In this document: positions 9,191 to 18,349 of the stretch, piece after piece
Position numbering within the stretch: position 1 is the stretch's first letter
How the letters are laid out: each line of letters begins with the position of its first letter
Assembly: GCA_963972065.1 (NCBI GenBank)
Contig: CAXAVJ010000007.1
Location: 8,006-72,005 of the forward strand
Length of the DNA stretch: 64,000 nucleotides
Source of the DNA: UBA1479 sp963972065
GTDB taxonomy: Bacteria; Pseudomonadota; Alphaproteobacteria; Rhodospirillales; Casp-alpha2
Direction of reading: 5' to 3'
Made by a program: the position numbers and the translations under genes
The notes under the pieces: model-generated
What the model was told of the DNA's origin: nothing
The model's database searches: none
What the model saw: only the letters and a program-made list of their open reading frames with translations

Positions 9191-9226
9191 GGGGCCGGAG
9201 GCATCCGGCCCCTCGTTTCCGTTTTT
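9191..9226 (+). terminator. Intrinsic terminator between bufA and bufB
   Basis: A perfect 9-base GC stem (GGGGCCGGA 9191-9199 with TCCGGCCCC 9204-9212), four-base loop, then a T-rich tail ending in TTTTT (9222-9226). It lies inside the operon, 18 bases before bufB, so it probably acts as a partial terminator. Confidence 0.8.
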
Positions 9227-9243
9227 GCGCTAGGCTTCTTTCC

Positions 9244-10101
9244 ATGACTCTCTGCCAAGGTTCCTTCACCGGTTTCGGGCTCGGCCTGCGGCCGCAGCAT
9301 TTCCCGGACATTCTCGGCCCCGAGGGGGCCGATGACCTGGATCGTGTCGACTGGTTCGAAATCATCTCGGAAAATTTCATGGCCGTGGGCGGCATGCCGC
9401 TGCGCAACCTGATGGCCGTGCGCGAACGCCGTCCCATGGCCATGCACGGGGTGTCGCTGTCGATCGGCGCCCCCGATCCCCTGGATGACGACTATCTCAA
9501 AAATCTGAAATCGCTGGCCGATCTGATCGACCCGGCGGTCGTGTCCGACCATCTGTGCTGGACCGGCGCGCACGGCGTCAACCTGCACGACCTTTTGCCC
9601 CTGCCGTTGACCGAGGAAACCCTGGACCATGTGGCGGCGCGGGTCCGTCAGGTGCAGGACGCCCTGGGGCGGCGCATCGCGTTGGAGAACGCCTCGACCT
9701 ATGTGACCTTCACCGCCGACACCATGAGCGAATGGGATTTCCTTGCCGAACTGACGCGGCGGGCGGACTGCGACCTGCTGCTCGACGTTAATAATGTTTT
9801 CGTGTCGGCCTTCAACCACGGTTTCGATCCGGCCGACTACCTGGCGGGCATCCCCAAGAACCGCGTGCGCCAGATCCATCTCGCCGGGCACGAACACAAC
9901 GGCGACCACATCGTCGACACGCACGATGCGCCGGTGGCCGACCCGGTATGGGATTTGTACCGCAGCGCGGTCCGTAGATTCGGCGCCGTGCCGATGATGA
10001 TCGAACGCGATGCCAACATCCCGCCCTTTGCCGACCTGGTTGATGAATTAGGCGCGGCGCGGCGGCTGACCGCAGAGGTATTGGACGAGGCTGCGGCATG
10101 A
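9244..10101 (+). CDS. bufB1: MNIO-family (DUF692) bufferin maturase BufB
   Basis: The 285-residue protein is a full-length multinuclear non-heme iron oxidase (DUF692) with a TIM-barrel fold. Recognisable segments are FGLGLRPQHF, WFEIISENFM, VVSDHLCWTG, IALENASTYV, CDLLLDVNNVFVSAFNHGFD and RQIHLAGHEHNGDHIVDTHD, which carry the His, Asp and Glu iron ligands. Related enzymes oxidise cysteines of BufA to thiooxazole heterocycles, helped by a DUF2063 partner. That partner gene overlaps its stop codon by four bases (ATGA), pointing to a stoichiometric complex. Substrate is inferred from the adjacent six-cysteine precursor. Confidence 0.93.
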   Translation: MTLCQGSFTGFGLGLRPQHFPDILGPEGADDLDRVDWFEIISENFMAVGGMPLRNLMAVRERRPMAMHGVSLSIGAPDPLDDDYLKNLKSLADLIDPAVVSDHLCWTGAHGVNLHDLLPLPLTEETLDHVAARVRQVQDALGRRIALENASTYVTFTADTMSEWDFLAELTRRADCDLLLDVNNVFVSAFNHGFDPADYLAGIPKNRVRQIHLAGHEHNGDHIVDTHDAPVADPVWDLYRSAVRRFGAVPMMIERDANIPPFADLVDELGAARRLTAEVLDEAAA

Positions 10102-10892
10102 CTTCCCTGGCAGAAATACAGAACCTGTTCCAGGACCGCCTGTTGACAGGCCGCGCGGATATCGAAGCGCATCTGACGTCGGGCGGCCCGTTCCTCAAGG
10201 TCTACGACCATGCCTATGTGGCGCGGTTGCTGGAAATCATGGGCGAGGACTTCCCTGCCGTGCATACGCTGCTCGGCGACGACGCCTTCGCCGAGGCGGC
10301 GGCGGCCTACGTGCGGGGCCAACCGTCGACCGCGCGCTCCGTGCGTTGGCTGGGCGCGCGGTTCAGGAATTGGCTGGGCGACACCGCGCCCTGGTCGGAC
10401 CTGCCGGTACTAGCCGACATGGCGGCGTTCGAATGGGGCCTGGGCCTGGCCTTCGATGCGCCCGACGCGGATGCCCTGGGTGTCACGGCGCTGGCCGCCG
10501 TGCCGCCGGAAGCCTGGCCGGTCCTGACCTTCGATTTCCATCCCGCCCTGAACACGGCGGCGCTTGCCCACGACGTCGCCCCGTTCCAGCAGGCCGTGGC
10601 CAACGGCCGGGACCCCGAGGCGGCGCCCGAGGTGGCGCCGGACGGCCCGCAAGCCTGGGCCTTCTGGCGCGACGGGGAAACCTGCCAGGTGCGTTACCGT
10701 GCCCTCAATGCCGATGAGGCATCAGGGCTCGCCCTGCTGCGTGCCGAGGGAGATTTTCAGGCCTTGTGTGAAACCCTTGCCGAGACGGGCGATGGGGATG
10801 CCGCCGCCCTGCGTGCCGCCGGATACCTGCGCGGCTGGGTCGAGGCGGGCTGGATCATCGACCTGTCCGCGCCCGGCCTCAGCTGGGCCTGA
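10098..10892 (+). CDS. bufC1: DUF2063 bufferin maturation partner BufC
   Basis: A 264-residue DUF2063 (putative DNA-binding domain in old annotations) protein. The N-terminal 100 residues contain the family signature (ERDLLTGRADIEAHL-like start, YDHAYVARLLEIMGEDFPAV, LLGDDAFAEAAAAYVRGQPS). In known systems it binds the MNIO enzyme and recognises the precursor leader rather than DNA. It is translationally coupled to bufB through ATGA. The C-terminal half is variable and ends 21 bases before a tRNA gene on the opposite strand. Confidence 0.9.
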   Translation: MTSLAEIQNLFQDRLLTGRADIEAHLTSGGPFLKVYDHAYVARLLEIMGEDFPAVHTLLGDDAFAEAAAAYVRGQPSTARSVRWLGARFRNWLGDTAPWSDLPVLADMAAFEWGLGLAFDAPDADALGVTALAAVPPEAWPVLTFDFHPALNTAALAHDVAPFQQAVANGRDPEAAPEVAPDGPQAWAFWRDGETCQVRYRALNADEASGLALLRAEGDFQALCETLAETGDGDAAALRAAGYLRGWVEAGWIIDLSAPGLSWA

Positions 10893-10913
10893 TCAAGGCC
10901 CAGGCCGGGCGGC

Positions 10914-10990
10914 TGGTGACCCCGACAGGATTTGAACCTGTGACCCCAGGATTAGGAATCCTGTGCTCTATCCGACTGAGCTACGGGGCC
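10914..10990 (-). tRNA. tRNA-Arg (anticodon CCT)
   Basis: The complement folds into a full cloverleaf: acceptor GGCCCCG pairs with CGGGGTC (one G-T pair), anticodon stem CAGGA/TCCTG encloses loop TTCCTAA giving anticodon CCT, T-arm carries GGTTCAAATCC, and CCA is encoded at the 3' end. It decodes AGG. Confidence 0.95.
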
Positions 10991-11082
10991 AACGCCGACG
11001 CGGTTGGATGCGCCCGTCTATACCACAGGTCTCCGCGCCGATTCCAAGGTTTGCTGGCGGGGACGGTAGGGCGGCGGACCGC

Positions 11083-11604
11083 CTATTTGAACAGGCGCTT
11101 GATGCGGTCCATGGACATGGAATAGTTCAGCATGACCGATTCCACGCCCGGATTGCCGTCGCCCAGGCCCGCGTTGGATGAATGGTCGATGGAAATGCCG
11201 ATGCGCGAACGGTCGTCGAAGCGGTAGGCAAGTTCCAGGCGGGAGCGGAATTCAAGTTCGTGCCCCAAGTCCAGGTTCGACGTGGCGCCCCGCCAGTAGG
11301 TCGGCGAGAACTGAGGCGTCAGCACGAAGCGCCGCCCGAGATAGATGTCGACCAGCACGCCGGCCCCGATGAACGACGAATTGTTGGTCGCATAGGCGGC
11401 GGTCAGGAACGGTTTGAAAATCCAGAATTTGTTGCCGAACCGATAGTCGAGGCGGATTTCCGCATCTTGTTCCCGGTTGCGCAGGGTATCGAATTTACCG
11501 ACGGCGAGGGTCAGAAAGTCGGGGTCGTCGGCGGCCCGCGCGGCGCCGGACGGCAATACCGTCACGGCGGCAAGCAATGCCGGAACGATCAATTTCTTGA
11601 ACAT
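11083..11604 (-). CDS. pagL: Lipid A 3-O-deacylase, PagL family outer-membrane protein
   Basis: A 173-residue protein with an N-terminal signal peptide (residues 1-24) and alternating hydrophobic beta strands expected for an eight-stranded outer-membrane barrel. The catalytic triad of PagL is preserved with exact spacing: His141, Ser143 and Glu155 in the HSSNAGLGDGNPGVE segment (P. aeruginosa His126, Ser128, Glu140). It removes the 3-linked acyl chain of lipid A in the outer leaflet. The gene stands alone between tRNA-Arg and pip, with no regulatory clue. Confidence 0.92.
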   Translation of the reverse strand: MFKKLIVPALLAAVTVLPSGAARAADDPDFLTLAVGKFDTLRNREQDAEIRLDYRFGNKFWIFKPFLTAAYATNNSSFIGAGVLVDIYLGRRFVLTPQFSPTYWRGATSNLDLGHELEFRSRLELAYRFDDRSRIGISIDHSSNAGLGDGNPGVESVMLNYSMSMDRIKRLFK

Positions 11605-11705
11605 GTTGCTCTTCCCCGAAATGACCCGATTATCGGGCCCGCCCCTTTGGCCCGCATCTTAAGGGATCAGGCTGATCTTTCAAGCCGTTACGCATGGGAG
11701 CGGGG

Positions 11706-12707
11706 TTAGACCGCGTCGAGCCGCCGAAAGCTGTCCATGGCTTTGACCAGGGAGGAGCGGATGCCCGGCTCCATAGCCGAATGGCCGGCGTCGGGCACGA
11801 TGACGTAGTCGGCATCGGGCCAGGCCTGCGCCAGTTCGTCCGCCGTGGCGATCGGACAGACCATGTCATAGCGGCCCTGCACGATGGCGCAGGGCAAATG
11901 GATGATGCGCCCGATGTTGGCGAGCAGATGATTTTCCGCCATGAACACGTCGTTGACGAAGTAATGGGCCTCCAGCCGGGCCAAGGATAATGCCCCTCGC
12001 CCGGAACCGCCGCCGCCGTCGCCGTGATGCAGGGTCGAACAGGCGGATTCGAACTGGCTCCAGACCTCGGCTGCCGGACGGTGGATGTCCGGGTCGGGGT
12101 CGTTCAGGCGTTTGTGGTAGGCGGTCAGGATGTCGCCCCGTTCGGTTTCGGGCAGATATCCCGAAAACCGGCGCCAGGCTTCGGGGTAGATACGTTTCAT
12201 GCCGTAGAGGAACCAGTCGACCTCTGACTTGCGGCCGAGAAAGATGCCGCGCAGCGCGAAGCCCCGGCATCGGTCCGGATGGGCGATGCCGTAGGCCAGC
12301 GCCAGGGTCGAGCCCCAGGAGCCGCCGAACACGAACCATTTGTCGATGTCGAGCTGGCGGCGCAATGCCTCCATGTCGTCGATCAGGTCCTGGGTCGTGT
12401 TGTTGCGCGTCTCGCCGAAGGGGGTGGAGCGTCCCGCACCCCGCTGGTCGAACACGACGATGCGGTAATGATCGGGGTCGAAGAACCGGCGGTGCGACGG
12501 GTTGGAGCCGGCCCCCGGCCCGCCGTGCAGGAAGATCACCGGCACGCCGGTCGGATTGCCTGACTGTTCCCAATAGATGCGATGCCCGCCGGAAACGTCC
12601 AGATGGCCCTGGGCATGGGGTTCGATCCGGGGATAGAGGTCCGGCGACGGGCGGTTCAAGGCGGAGTTGGATTTATCCAATGTTCGTTGGCCGGTTCGGG
12701 TTTTCAA
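11706..12707 (-). CDS. pip: Proline iminopeptidase
   Basis: A 333-residue alpha/beta hydrolase of peptidase family S33. It has the oxyanion motif FLHGGPGAGSNP, the nucleophile elbow GGSWGS (Ser130), Asp281 in QGRYDMVCP and His309 in DAGHSAMEP, plus the family insert DQRGAGRSTP. It releases N-terminal proline from peptides in the cytoplasm. The longest frame begins with TTG at 12707; homologous sequence begins only near residue 23 (PDLYPRIEP), so the exact start is uncertain and may be an internal TTG. Confidence 0.93.
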   Translation of the reverse strand: MKTRTGQRTLDKSNSALNRPSPDLYPRIEPHAQGHLDVSGGHRIYWEQSGNPTGVPVIFLHGGPGAGSNPSHRRFFDPDHYRIVVFDQRGAGRSTPFGETRNNTTQDLIDDMEALRRQLDIDKWFVFGGSWGSTLALAYGIAHPDRCRGFALRGIFLGRKSEVDWFLYGMKRIYPEAWRRFSGYLPETERGDILTAYHKRLNDPDPDIHRPAAEVWSQFESACSTLHHGDGGGGSGRGALSLARLEAHYFVNDVFMAENHLLANIGRIIHLPCAIVQGRYDMVCPIATADELAQAWPDADYVIVPDAGHSAMEPGIRSSLVKAMDSFRRLDAV

Positions 12708-12744
12708 AGGCCCCCAAGGGGCGGGTGGCGGGCGCGGGCCCTCG

Positions 12745-13236
12745 TTAATTAAGTTGGCCGGAAATCGCGTATTTCAACAGGCGCACGACCTGATCGGGCG
12801 TTTCCGCCGTTGCCATGGCGGCACCGTTCACTTCCTTCAACGCGTGGGTCAGGGACGGATCGTGCAGCGTGATCATCGGCGTCCCAAGGGCGGCGGCATA
12901 TCCGGCGTCGAAGGCGGCGTTCCATTGTTTGTACTTGTCGCCGAAGCGCACGACAACCACGTCGGCGCGTTCCATCAAGGTGCGGGTGCGGATGGCGTTG
13001 ACCTTGGCACCCTTGTGGTCCTTCCAGAAGGGGTCGGGCTCGTCACCCAGAATGGCCACGCCGCAATCGTCGCTCGATGCATGGTCGGTCACCGGGCCGA
13101 CGAATTCGATGGGCAGGCCTGCCTCGGCGGCGCCGGCGGCGATCTGGTCGCGCCAGTCGGTATGAATTTCGCCGGACAGATAAACAGTCCAGGGCGTATC
13201 GTCGCTGAACGGGCGGTTGTTCGCTTGGTTGCTCAC
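12745..13236 (-). CDS. YtoQ-family protein
   Basis: The 163-residue protein has a nucleoside 2-deoxyribosyltransferase-like Rossmann fold typical of YtoQ: VYLSGEIHTDWRDQI near the N-terminus, FVGPVTDHASSDDCG, and MERADVVVVRFGDKYKQWNA. Function is not established; the fold suggests a nucleoside- or nucleotide-processing enzyme. A GTG start at 13236 preceded by GAAGGGAA is preferred to an upstream extension. It follows the Nudix gene on the same strand after 31 bases. Confidence 0.85.
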   Translation of the reverse strand: MSNQANNRPFSDDTPWTVYLSGEIHTDWRDQIAAGAAEAGLPIEFVGPVTDHASSDDCGVAILGDEPDPFWKDHKGAKVNAIRTRTLMERADVVVVRFGDKYKQWNAAFDAGYAAALGTPMITLHDPSLTHALKEVNGAAMATAETPDQVVRLLKYAISGQLN

Positions 13237-13267
13237 TGGGTCGTTCCCTTCGTTTTCTGATTTTCGG

Positions 13268-14122
13268 TCAGCGCAGGGCCGTGTGCAGGCCCCGTTGAAT
13301 CTCAAGGTAATCGGAATGGTCGGGTCCGATAAACCCCCGGCGGATTAAAAAGTCGATGACGACAACCCCGCAGTTGAATTTGAAATCTTCGCTCTCGCGC
13401 ACAGTGTCCATGACCTGGTCCATGGACCACAAGTAGAATTCCTCGACCTCGCCGTCCGTGTTGTGGGGCTGGAAGTCGGCCGGAAGCTCCAGATCGTAAT
13501 TGAACAATACGTCGCGGCGCAGGCCCTCGGGCCGCTCCGTGCAGTAGGACATGGCCCCGATGGGCTGGGCCCGGCGGGCGATGCCCTCGGGAATTCCGGC
13601 TTCCTCGACACATTCCTTGATCAGATTGTCCATCACGCCGATCCCGGCGGGCAGGCCGCCGGCGACCAGCTGATCCAGCTTGCCGGGCCCTGTCGGCTTG
13701 GTCATCGAGCGTTTTCCGACCCACATCTTCAGCCGGTCGCCGTCATGCACGAACCCGTTCAGGTGCACGCCGTAGCCCAAGGTCCCGAACAGGGGCACGG
13801 CCGCGCGCTCCATCTGGAACAGCGGCGGGGTCCCCCAGTCCTCGCAAACGGCATAAGGCTCGTTGCGCCAGCCGGGGATCAGATCCCGTGATCGCAGTTC
13901 GGCCAGGACCTCGGCCATGGCGGCGCTGCGTGACGCCGCATCGCCCAACTCCGGGGTCAGCGTGACCTCGGCATCGGAAATCTGCAAAACCGCCCCGAAA
14001 TCGGCCAACTGGGGGATGAAATCCCGATGGATCAGGCCGACCCGCCTGTGGTCCACGGTGAAGGGCCGATAGGCCGACGGCTCCCAGGCCTGCAGGGCGC
14101 GGACACGCTCCAGATAGCTCAT
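13268..14122 (-). CDS. Nudix hydrolase with DUF4743 N-terminal domain
   Basis: The 284-residue protein has an N-terminal DUF4743-like region (residues 1-115) and a C-terminal Nudix domain. The Nudix box is recognisable as AGGLPAGIGVMDNLIKECVEEAGI, with KECVEEAG as catalytic helix, although the usual Glu after the second Gly is replaced. This architecture occurs in the yeast YJR142W/Tnr3 Nudix group, which dephosphorylates damaged thiamine diphosphate analogues; the same role is plausible here. It is the first gene of a leftward pair with YtoQ. Confidence 0.88.
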   Translation of the reverse strand: MSYLERVRALQAWEPSAYRPFTVDHRRVGLIHRDFIPQLADFGAVLQISDAEVTLTPELGDAASRSAAMAEVLAELRSRDLIPGWRNEPYAVCEDWGTPPLFQMERAAVPLFGTLGYGVHLNGFVHDGDRLKMWVGKRSMTKPTGPGKLDQLVAGGLPAGIGVMDNLIKECVEEAGIPEGIARRAQPIGAMSYCTERPEGLRRDVLFNYDLELPADFQPHNTDGEVEEFYLWSMDQVMDTVRESEDFKFNCGVVVIDFLIRRGFIGPDHSDYLEIQRGLHTALR

Positions 14123-14143
14123 GCGGATGTTCCGCCCAGGGGA

Positions 14144-14488
14144 TTAGGCATGGGCGTCACCTTGCTTTTCGGCGACCAGAACGGCCTCGACACAGAACTG
14201 ACGGCGCAGTTCCTGGGCGATGAGCCGGGCCTGTTCCGCATCCGAATCTTCAAGATGAACCTCAACGATCAGGCCTTCCTTCGGCGTGGATGTGCGGCTG
14301 GCGTGGATGTGCCCGGGGATCAGGCCGCGCTTGGCGAAAACCGCGACCACGCGGGGCAGGGTGCCCGGATCGGCCAGGGCCTGCACGGAAAAGCATTGCG
14401 TCGGCTGGGCCTTGCGTTCGTGTCGCGCACGGGAAGCCGGGGAAAAAGCGGGGGAATGCGGGGCGTGCCCGCGGTCTTGGGTCTGCAT
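14144..14488 (-). CDS. Small ACT-like domain protein
   Basis: A 114-residue protein. After a low-complexity basic N-terminus (residues 1-30), it contains one ACT-like beta-alpha-beta module: CFSVQALADPGTLPRVVAVF, AKRGLIPGHIHASR and LIVEVHLEDSDAEQARLIAQ. This resembles the N-terminal regulatory half of acetolactate synthase small subunits, but the protein is too short to be IlvH. It may bind a small molecule or act as a regulatory partner; no enzyme gene is adjacent. A start further downstream is possible because the first 30 residues look unstructured. Confidence 0.6.
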   Translation of the reverse strand: MQTQDRGHAPHSPAFSPASRARHERKAQPTQCFSVQALADPGTLPRVVAVFAKRGLIPGHIHASRTSTPKEGLIVEVHLEDSDAEQARLIAQELRRQFCVEAVLVAEKQGDAHA

Positions 14489-14796
14489 CGGAAAATCCTT
14501 TGGCGTGGGGGAAGCCGGTCACGGCGAATCAGGAAAGGCCCGGTCCTCGATTACGAGGCCGGGACGATAATTCGCCGGATGGTTCCGGTCACACGGAGGG
14601 GCGATGCAATCCTCATGCCCTGATGATAGTCCGCCCGCCTTAAAATTCAAGGCGGGCGGTAAAAAGCGCGGAAAAGTGATTACCCGGTCACGGGCGCCAT
14701 GATCAGATATGGGCGATCATGCGGCGGCGACCTTGCGGCGGCCCTTGGTGATGCGCCTAGGCCGCAGCCACCTTGCAGCCGTCTTTCGTGATGCGC
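14489..14796. other. Non-coding interval between ACT-like gene and gcrA
   Basis: No protein gene is supported in these 308 bases. The interval holds a GC-rich hairpin upstream of the ACT-like gene (about 14536-14563), a second inverted repeat (14631-14659) and extra copies of the gcrA 3' end (14721-14796). Confidence 0.6.
14631..14659. terminator. Perfect 11-bp inverted repeat downstream of gcrA
   Basis: CCGCCCGCCTT (14631-14641) and AAGGCGGGCGG (14649-14659) form a perfect hairpin with a seven-base AT loop. It lies downstream of gcrA in its direction of transcription and probably helps end that transcript, although a T-run is lacking on that strand. Confidence 0.5.
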
Positions 14797-14830
14797 CTAG
14801 GCCGCAGCCACCTTGCGGCCGTCTTTCGTG
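14721..14830. repeat. Tandem duplication of the gcrA 3' end
   Basis: Two 40-base units (14751-14790 and 14791-14830) differ at one position, and a degenerate partial third copy lies at 14721-14750. The right-hand unit contains the last codons and stop of gcrA; the others lie beyond the stop codon. The unit is therefore a tail-of-gene duplication, presumably by slippage or unequal crossing-over. Confidence 0.85.
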
Positions 14831-15177
14831 ATGCGAATGTAGGCCTTGGCGCAATGGCTGCGGCAATAAGGCTTGCCGTCCAGAGATTCCTCGCCGCAGA
14901 AATGGAAATCCGGGTCGTTGGGTTCGCCCACGGGCCAGCTACACATGCCGGGCCGCAACTTGGCCATGGTGACCAGGTTCTCGTTGACCTGGGGCCGGTC
15001 GGGCCGTTCCTTGATGGGTGATCCCCGCTTGGCCAAGCCGAGGCGATGGACCTTGCCGATCACCGCGTTCTTGGTGATGCCGAGGCGGCGGCCGATCTCG
15101 CTGGTCGGCAGTCCCTCGTCCCACAGGGCGATCAGGGCGTTAACCCGCTGGGGCGTCCATTCGTACGTCGTCTGCAT
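14797..15177 (-). CDS. gcrA: GcrA-family cell cycle regulator
   Basis: The 126-residue protein matches GcrA, the alphaproteobacterial sigma-70 cofactor that acts at CcrM-methylated promoters. The N-terminal helix-turn-helix (residues 7-48) includes WTPQRVNALIALWDEGLPTS, EIGRRLGITKNAVIGKVHRLG. A C-terminal cysteine/histidine cluster (Cys79, Cys94, Cys105, His108, Cys109) matches the family's GxxYC.xHC motif. It is shorter than Caulobacter GcrA, as in many Rhodospirillales. It is divergent from methylmalonyl-CoA mutase, and a perfect DnaA box lies 187 bases upstream. The 3' end is duplicated downstream. Confidence 0.92.
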   Translation of the reverse strand: MQTTYEWTPQRVNALIALWDEGLPTSEIGRRLGITKNAVIGKVHRLGLAKRGSPIKERPDRPQVNENLVTMAKLRPGMCSWPVGEPNDPDFHFCGEESLDGKPYCRSHCAKAYIRITKDGRKVAAA

Positions 15178-15363
15178 GTACCCTTGCCTCCCGCTTTTCG
15201 GCTCGATATTGCATCGCGGCCGAAATCCAAATTTCGTGCCCCTGGAACGGATATTTGCGGGTCATACCGGCCCGAAATGCCCATTTTTGCCCGAAAACCA
15301 GGCTGGAACGCGTTAATAATTACAAGATTTCGCCTGACCGTCAACTAGCTCCACCACATATAG

Positions 15364-15372
15364 TTATCCACA
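15364..15372 (+). promoter_or_regulatory. DnaA box upstream of gcrA
   Basis: TTATCCACA matches the DnaA box consensus (TTATNCACA) exactly. A second, one-mismatch box on the opposite strand (TGTTGATAA) lies about 20 bases to its right. Both are in the 342-base divergent region between gcrA and the mutase gene. In Caulobacter DnaA directly activates gcrA, so the site is probably functional (inference). Confidence 0.6.
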
Positions 15373-15519
15373 ATACATGTTGTGTTGTTGATAAAAACCT
15401 AAACTAGAGAGGATTTCTGCGACGCAAACGCAAAAAAATCCCTTTGTCGGGCGGGGGTGCCGGTATAATCGGGGGGAGCCGAAGGGGGATTTTGGCGGGA
15501 CCATCAGGAGTGACGAACA

Positions 15520-17670
<2,151 letters not shown>

Positions 17671-17706
17671 TCAGGCAGCTCTGACCGGCCCCTGAAACGC
17701 AAAATG

Positions 17707-17745
17707 AAAAGCCCGCCCTGACCGTTGTGGTCGGGACGGGCTTTC
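17707..17745 (+). terminator. Intrinsic terminator after methylmalonyl-CoA mutase
   Basis: Long hairpin AAAGCCCG... (17708-17723) with ...CGGGCTTT (17728-17743), stem interrupted by single mismatches, GTTG loop. The arms begin with A and end with T so it can serve both directions. Confidence 0.8.
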
Positions 17746-17815
17746 ATATGTTTGGCGCGGCGGCGGTAGGCCTTGGCCGATTGGATTTTCTGCTGTCGCA
17801 GAGTCCGTACGACCC

Positions 17816-18005
17816 GGGCCACCGGGTTCCGCCGCGCCGGTGCCTTGCGTTTCATGGCGGGGCTCCTTCGTGGCCATCAATGGGTGCGCGTCTTAAGGTT
17901 TTCCTCTCGGAGATGCAAGCGCTTGCCGGCTCGTCACGCCGCTCATCTCCTTTGTCCACGGCCCCGAGCCACCGGGTTCCGCCGCGTCGGCGCCTTGCGT
18001 CTCAT
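17816..18005. repeat. Direct repeat of a 40-base small-gene 5' end next to the effector cassette
   Basis: The first ~40 bases of the small basic gene (17816-17855) recur at 17967-18005 with about four mismatches, in the same orientation and both including the ATG. The second copy abuts the stop codon of the two-TM gene at 18002. This looks like a target or recombination duplication formed when the 18.0-19.5 kb cassette was acquired. Confidence 0.7.
17943..18005 (-). pseudogene. Truncated copy of the small basic gene
   Basis: ATG at 18005 starts RRKAPTRRNPVARGRGQRR and a stop after 20 residues. The first 14 residues match the intact small basic protein next door, then the sequence diverges. 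It is a fragment, not a functional gene. Confidence 0.6.
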
Positions 18006-18349
18006 GGCGCCTCTTTTCCTTTCAACGGATAGCGCTTCCTGAGCCACCAGATTGCACCTAGTGCCGGGGATTGCGTGATCAGGCTGACCACTATGATTAC
18101 CAGCCCATGCTTGGCGAAGATGTAACCCCATCTGATCTTGCAGTCCTGGCCGCTAATGAAATTTGTGTAACCGGGAGGGGCGGCGGAATAATCGCAATAT
18201 TCGGCATCTTTATTGTGATCGATCGCGGCGCCGGTCCCCAGTCCAATCCAAACGAATATGAGGACAGTGGAACAAAGGAGGTAGATTGCAAGCAGGCTTG
18301 CTGCGAGACGGGCCCACCGTGGCCGTGTAATTATTACTTCTTTTCCCAC
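18002..18349 (-). CDS. Small two-TM membrane protein, possible immunity partner
   Basis: About 115 residues if the GTG at 18349 is the start; it overlaps the end of the transglycosylase-like gene by 16 bases, indicating coupling. Two hydrophobic helices (residues about 13-36 and 75-98) flank an extracytoplasmic loop with a cysteine pair (CDY...G...QDCKIRWGYIF). The protein at 25851-26162, behind the paralogous transglycosylase-like gene, has the same layout (CEF...G...YSCDLNW). The pairing of two homologous lytic-type proteins with two similar membrane proteins suggests protection or accessory function. Not a recognised family. Confidence 0.6.
   Translation of the reverse strand: MGKEVIITRPRWARLAASLLAIYLLCSTVLIFVWIGLGTGAAIDHNKDAEYCDYSAAPPGYTNFISGQDCKIRWGYIFAKHGLVIIVVSLITQSPALGAIWWLRKRYPLKGKEAP

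Noticed and set aside
15178..15519. Replication origin at the DnaA boxes
   Set aside because: Only one perfect box, no AT-rich unwinding region of notable length and none of dnaA, hemE or parAB nearby; regulation of gcrA is simpler.
17943..18131. 62-codon frame over the truncated small gene
   Set aside because: Only the last 20 codons match a known neighbour; the upstream part is antisense to the two-TM gene end.
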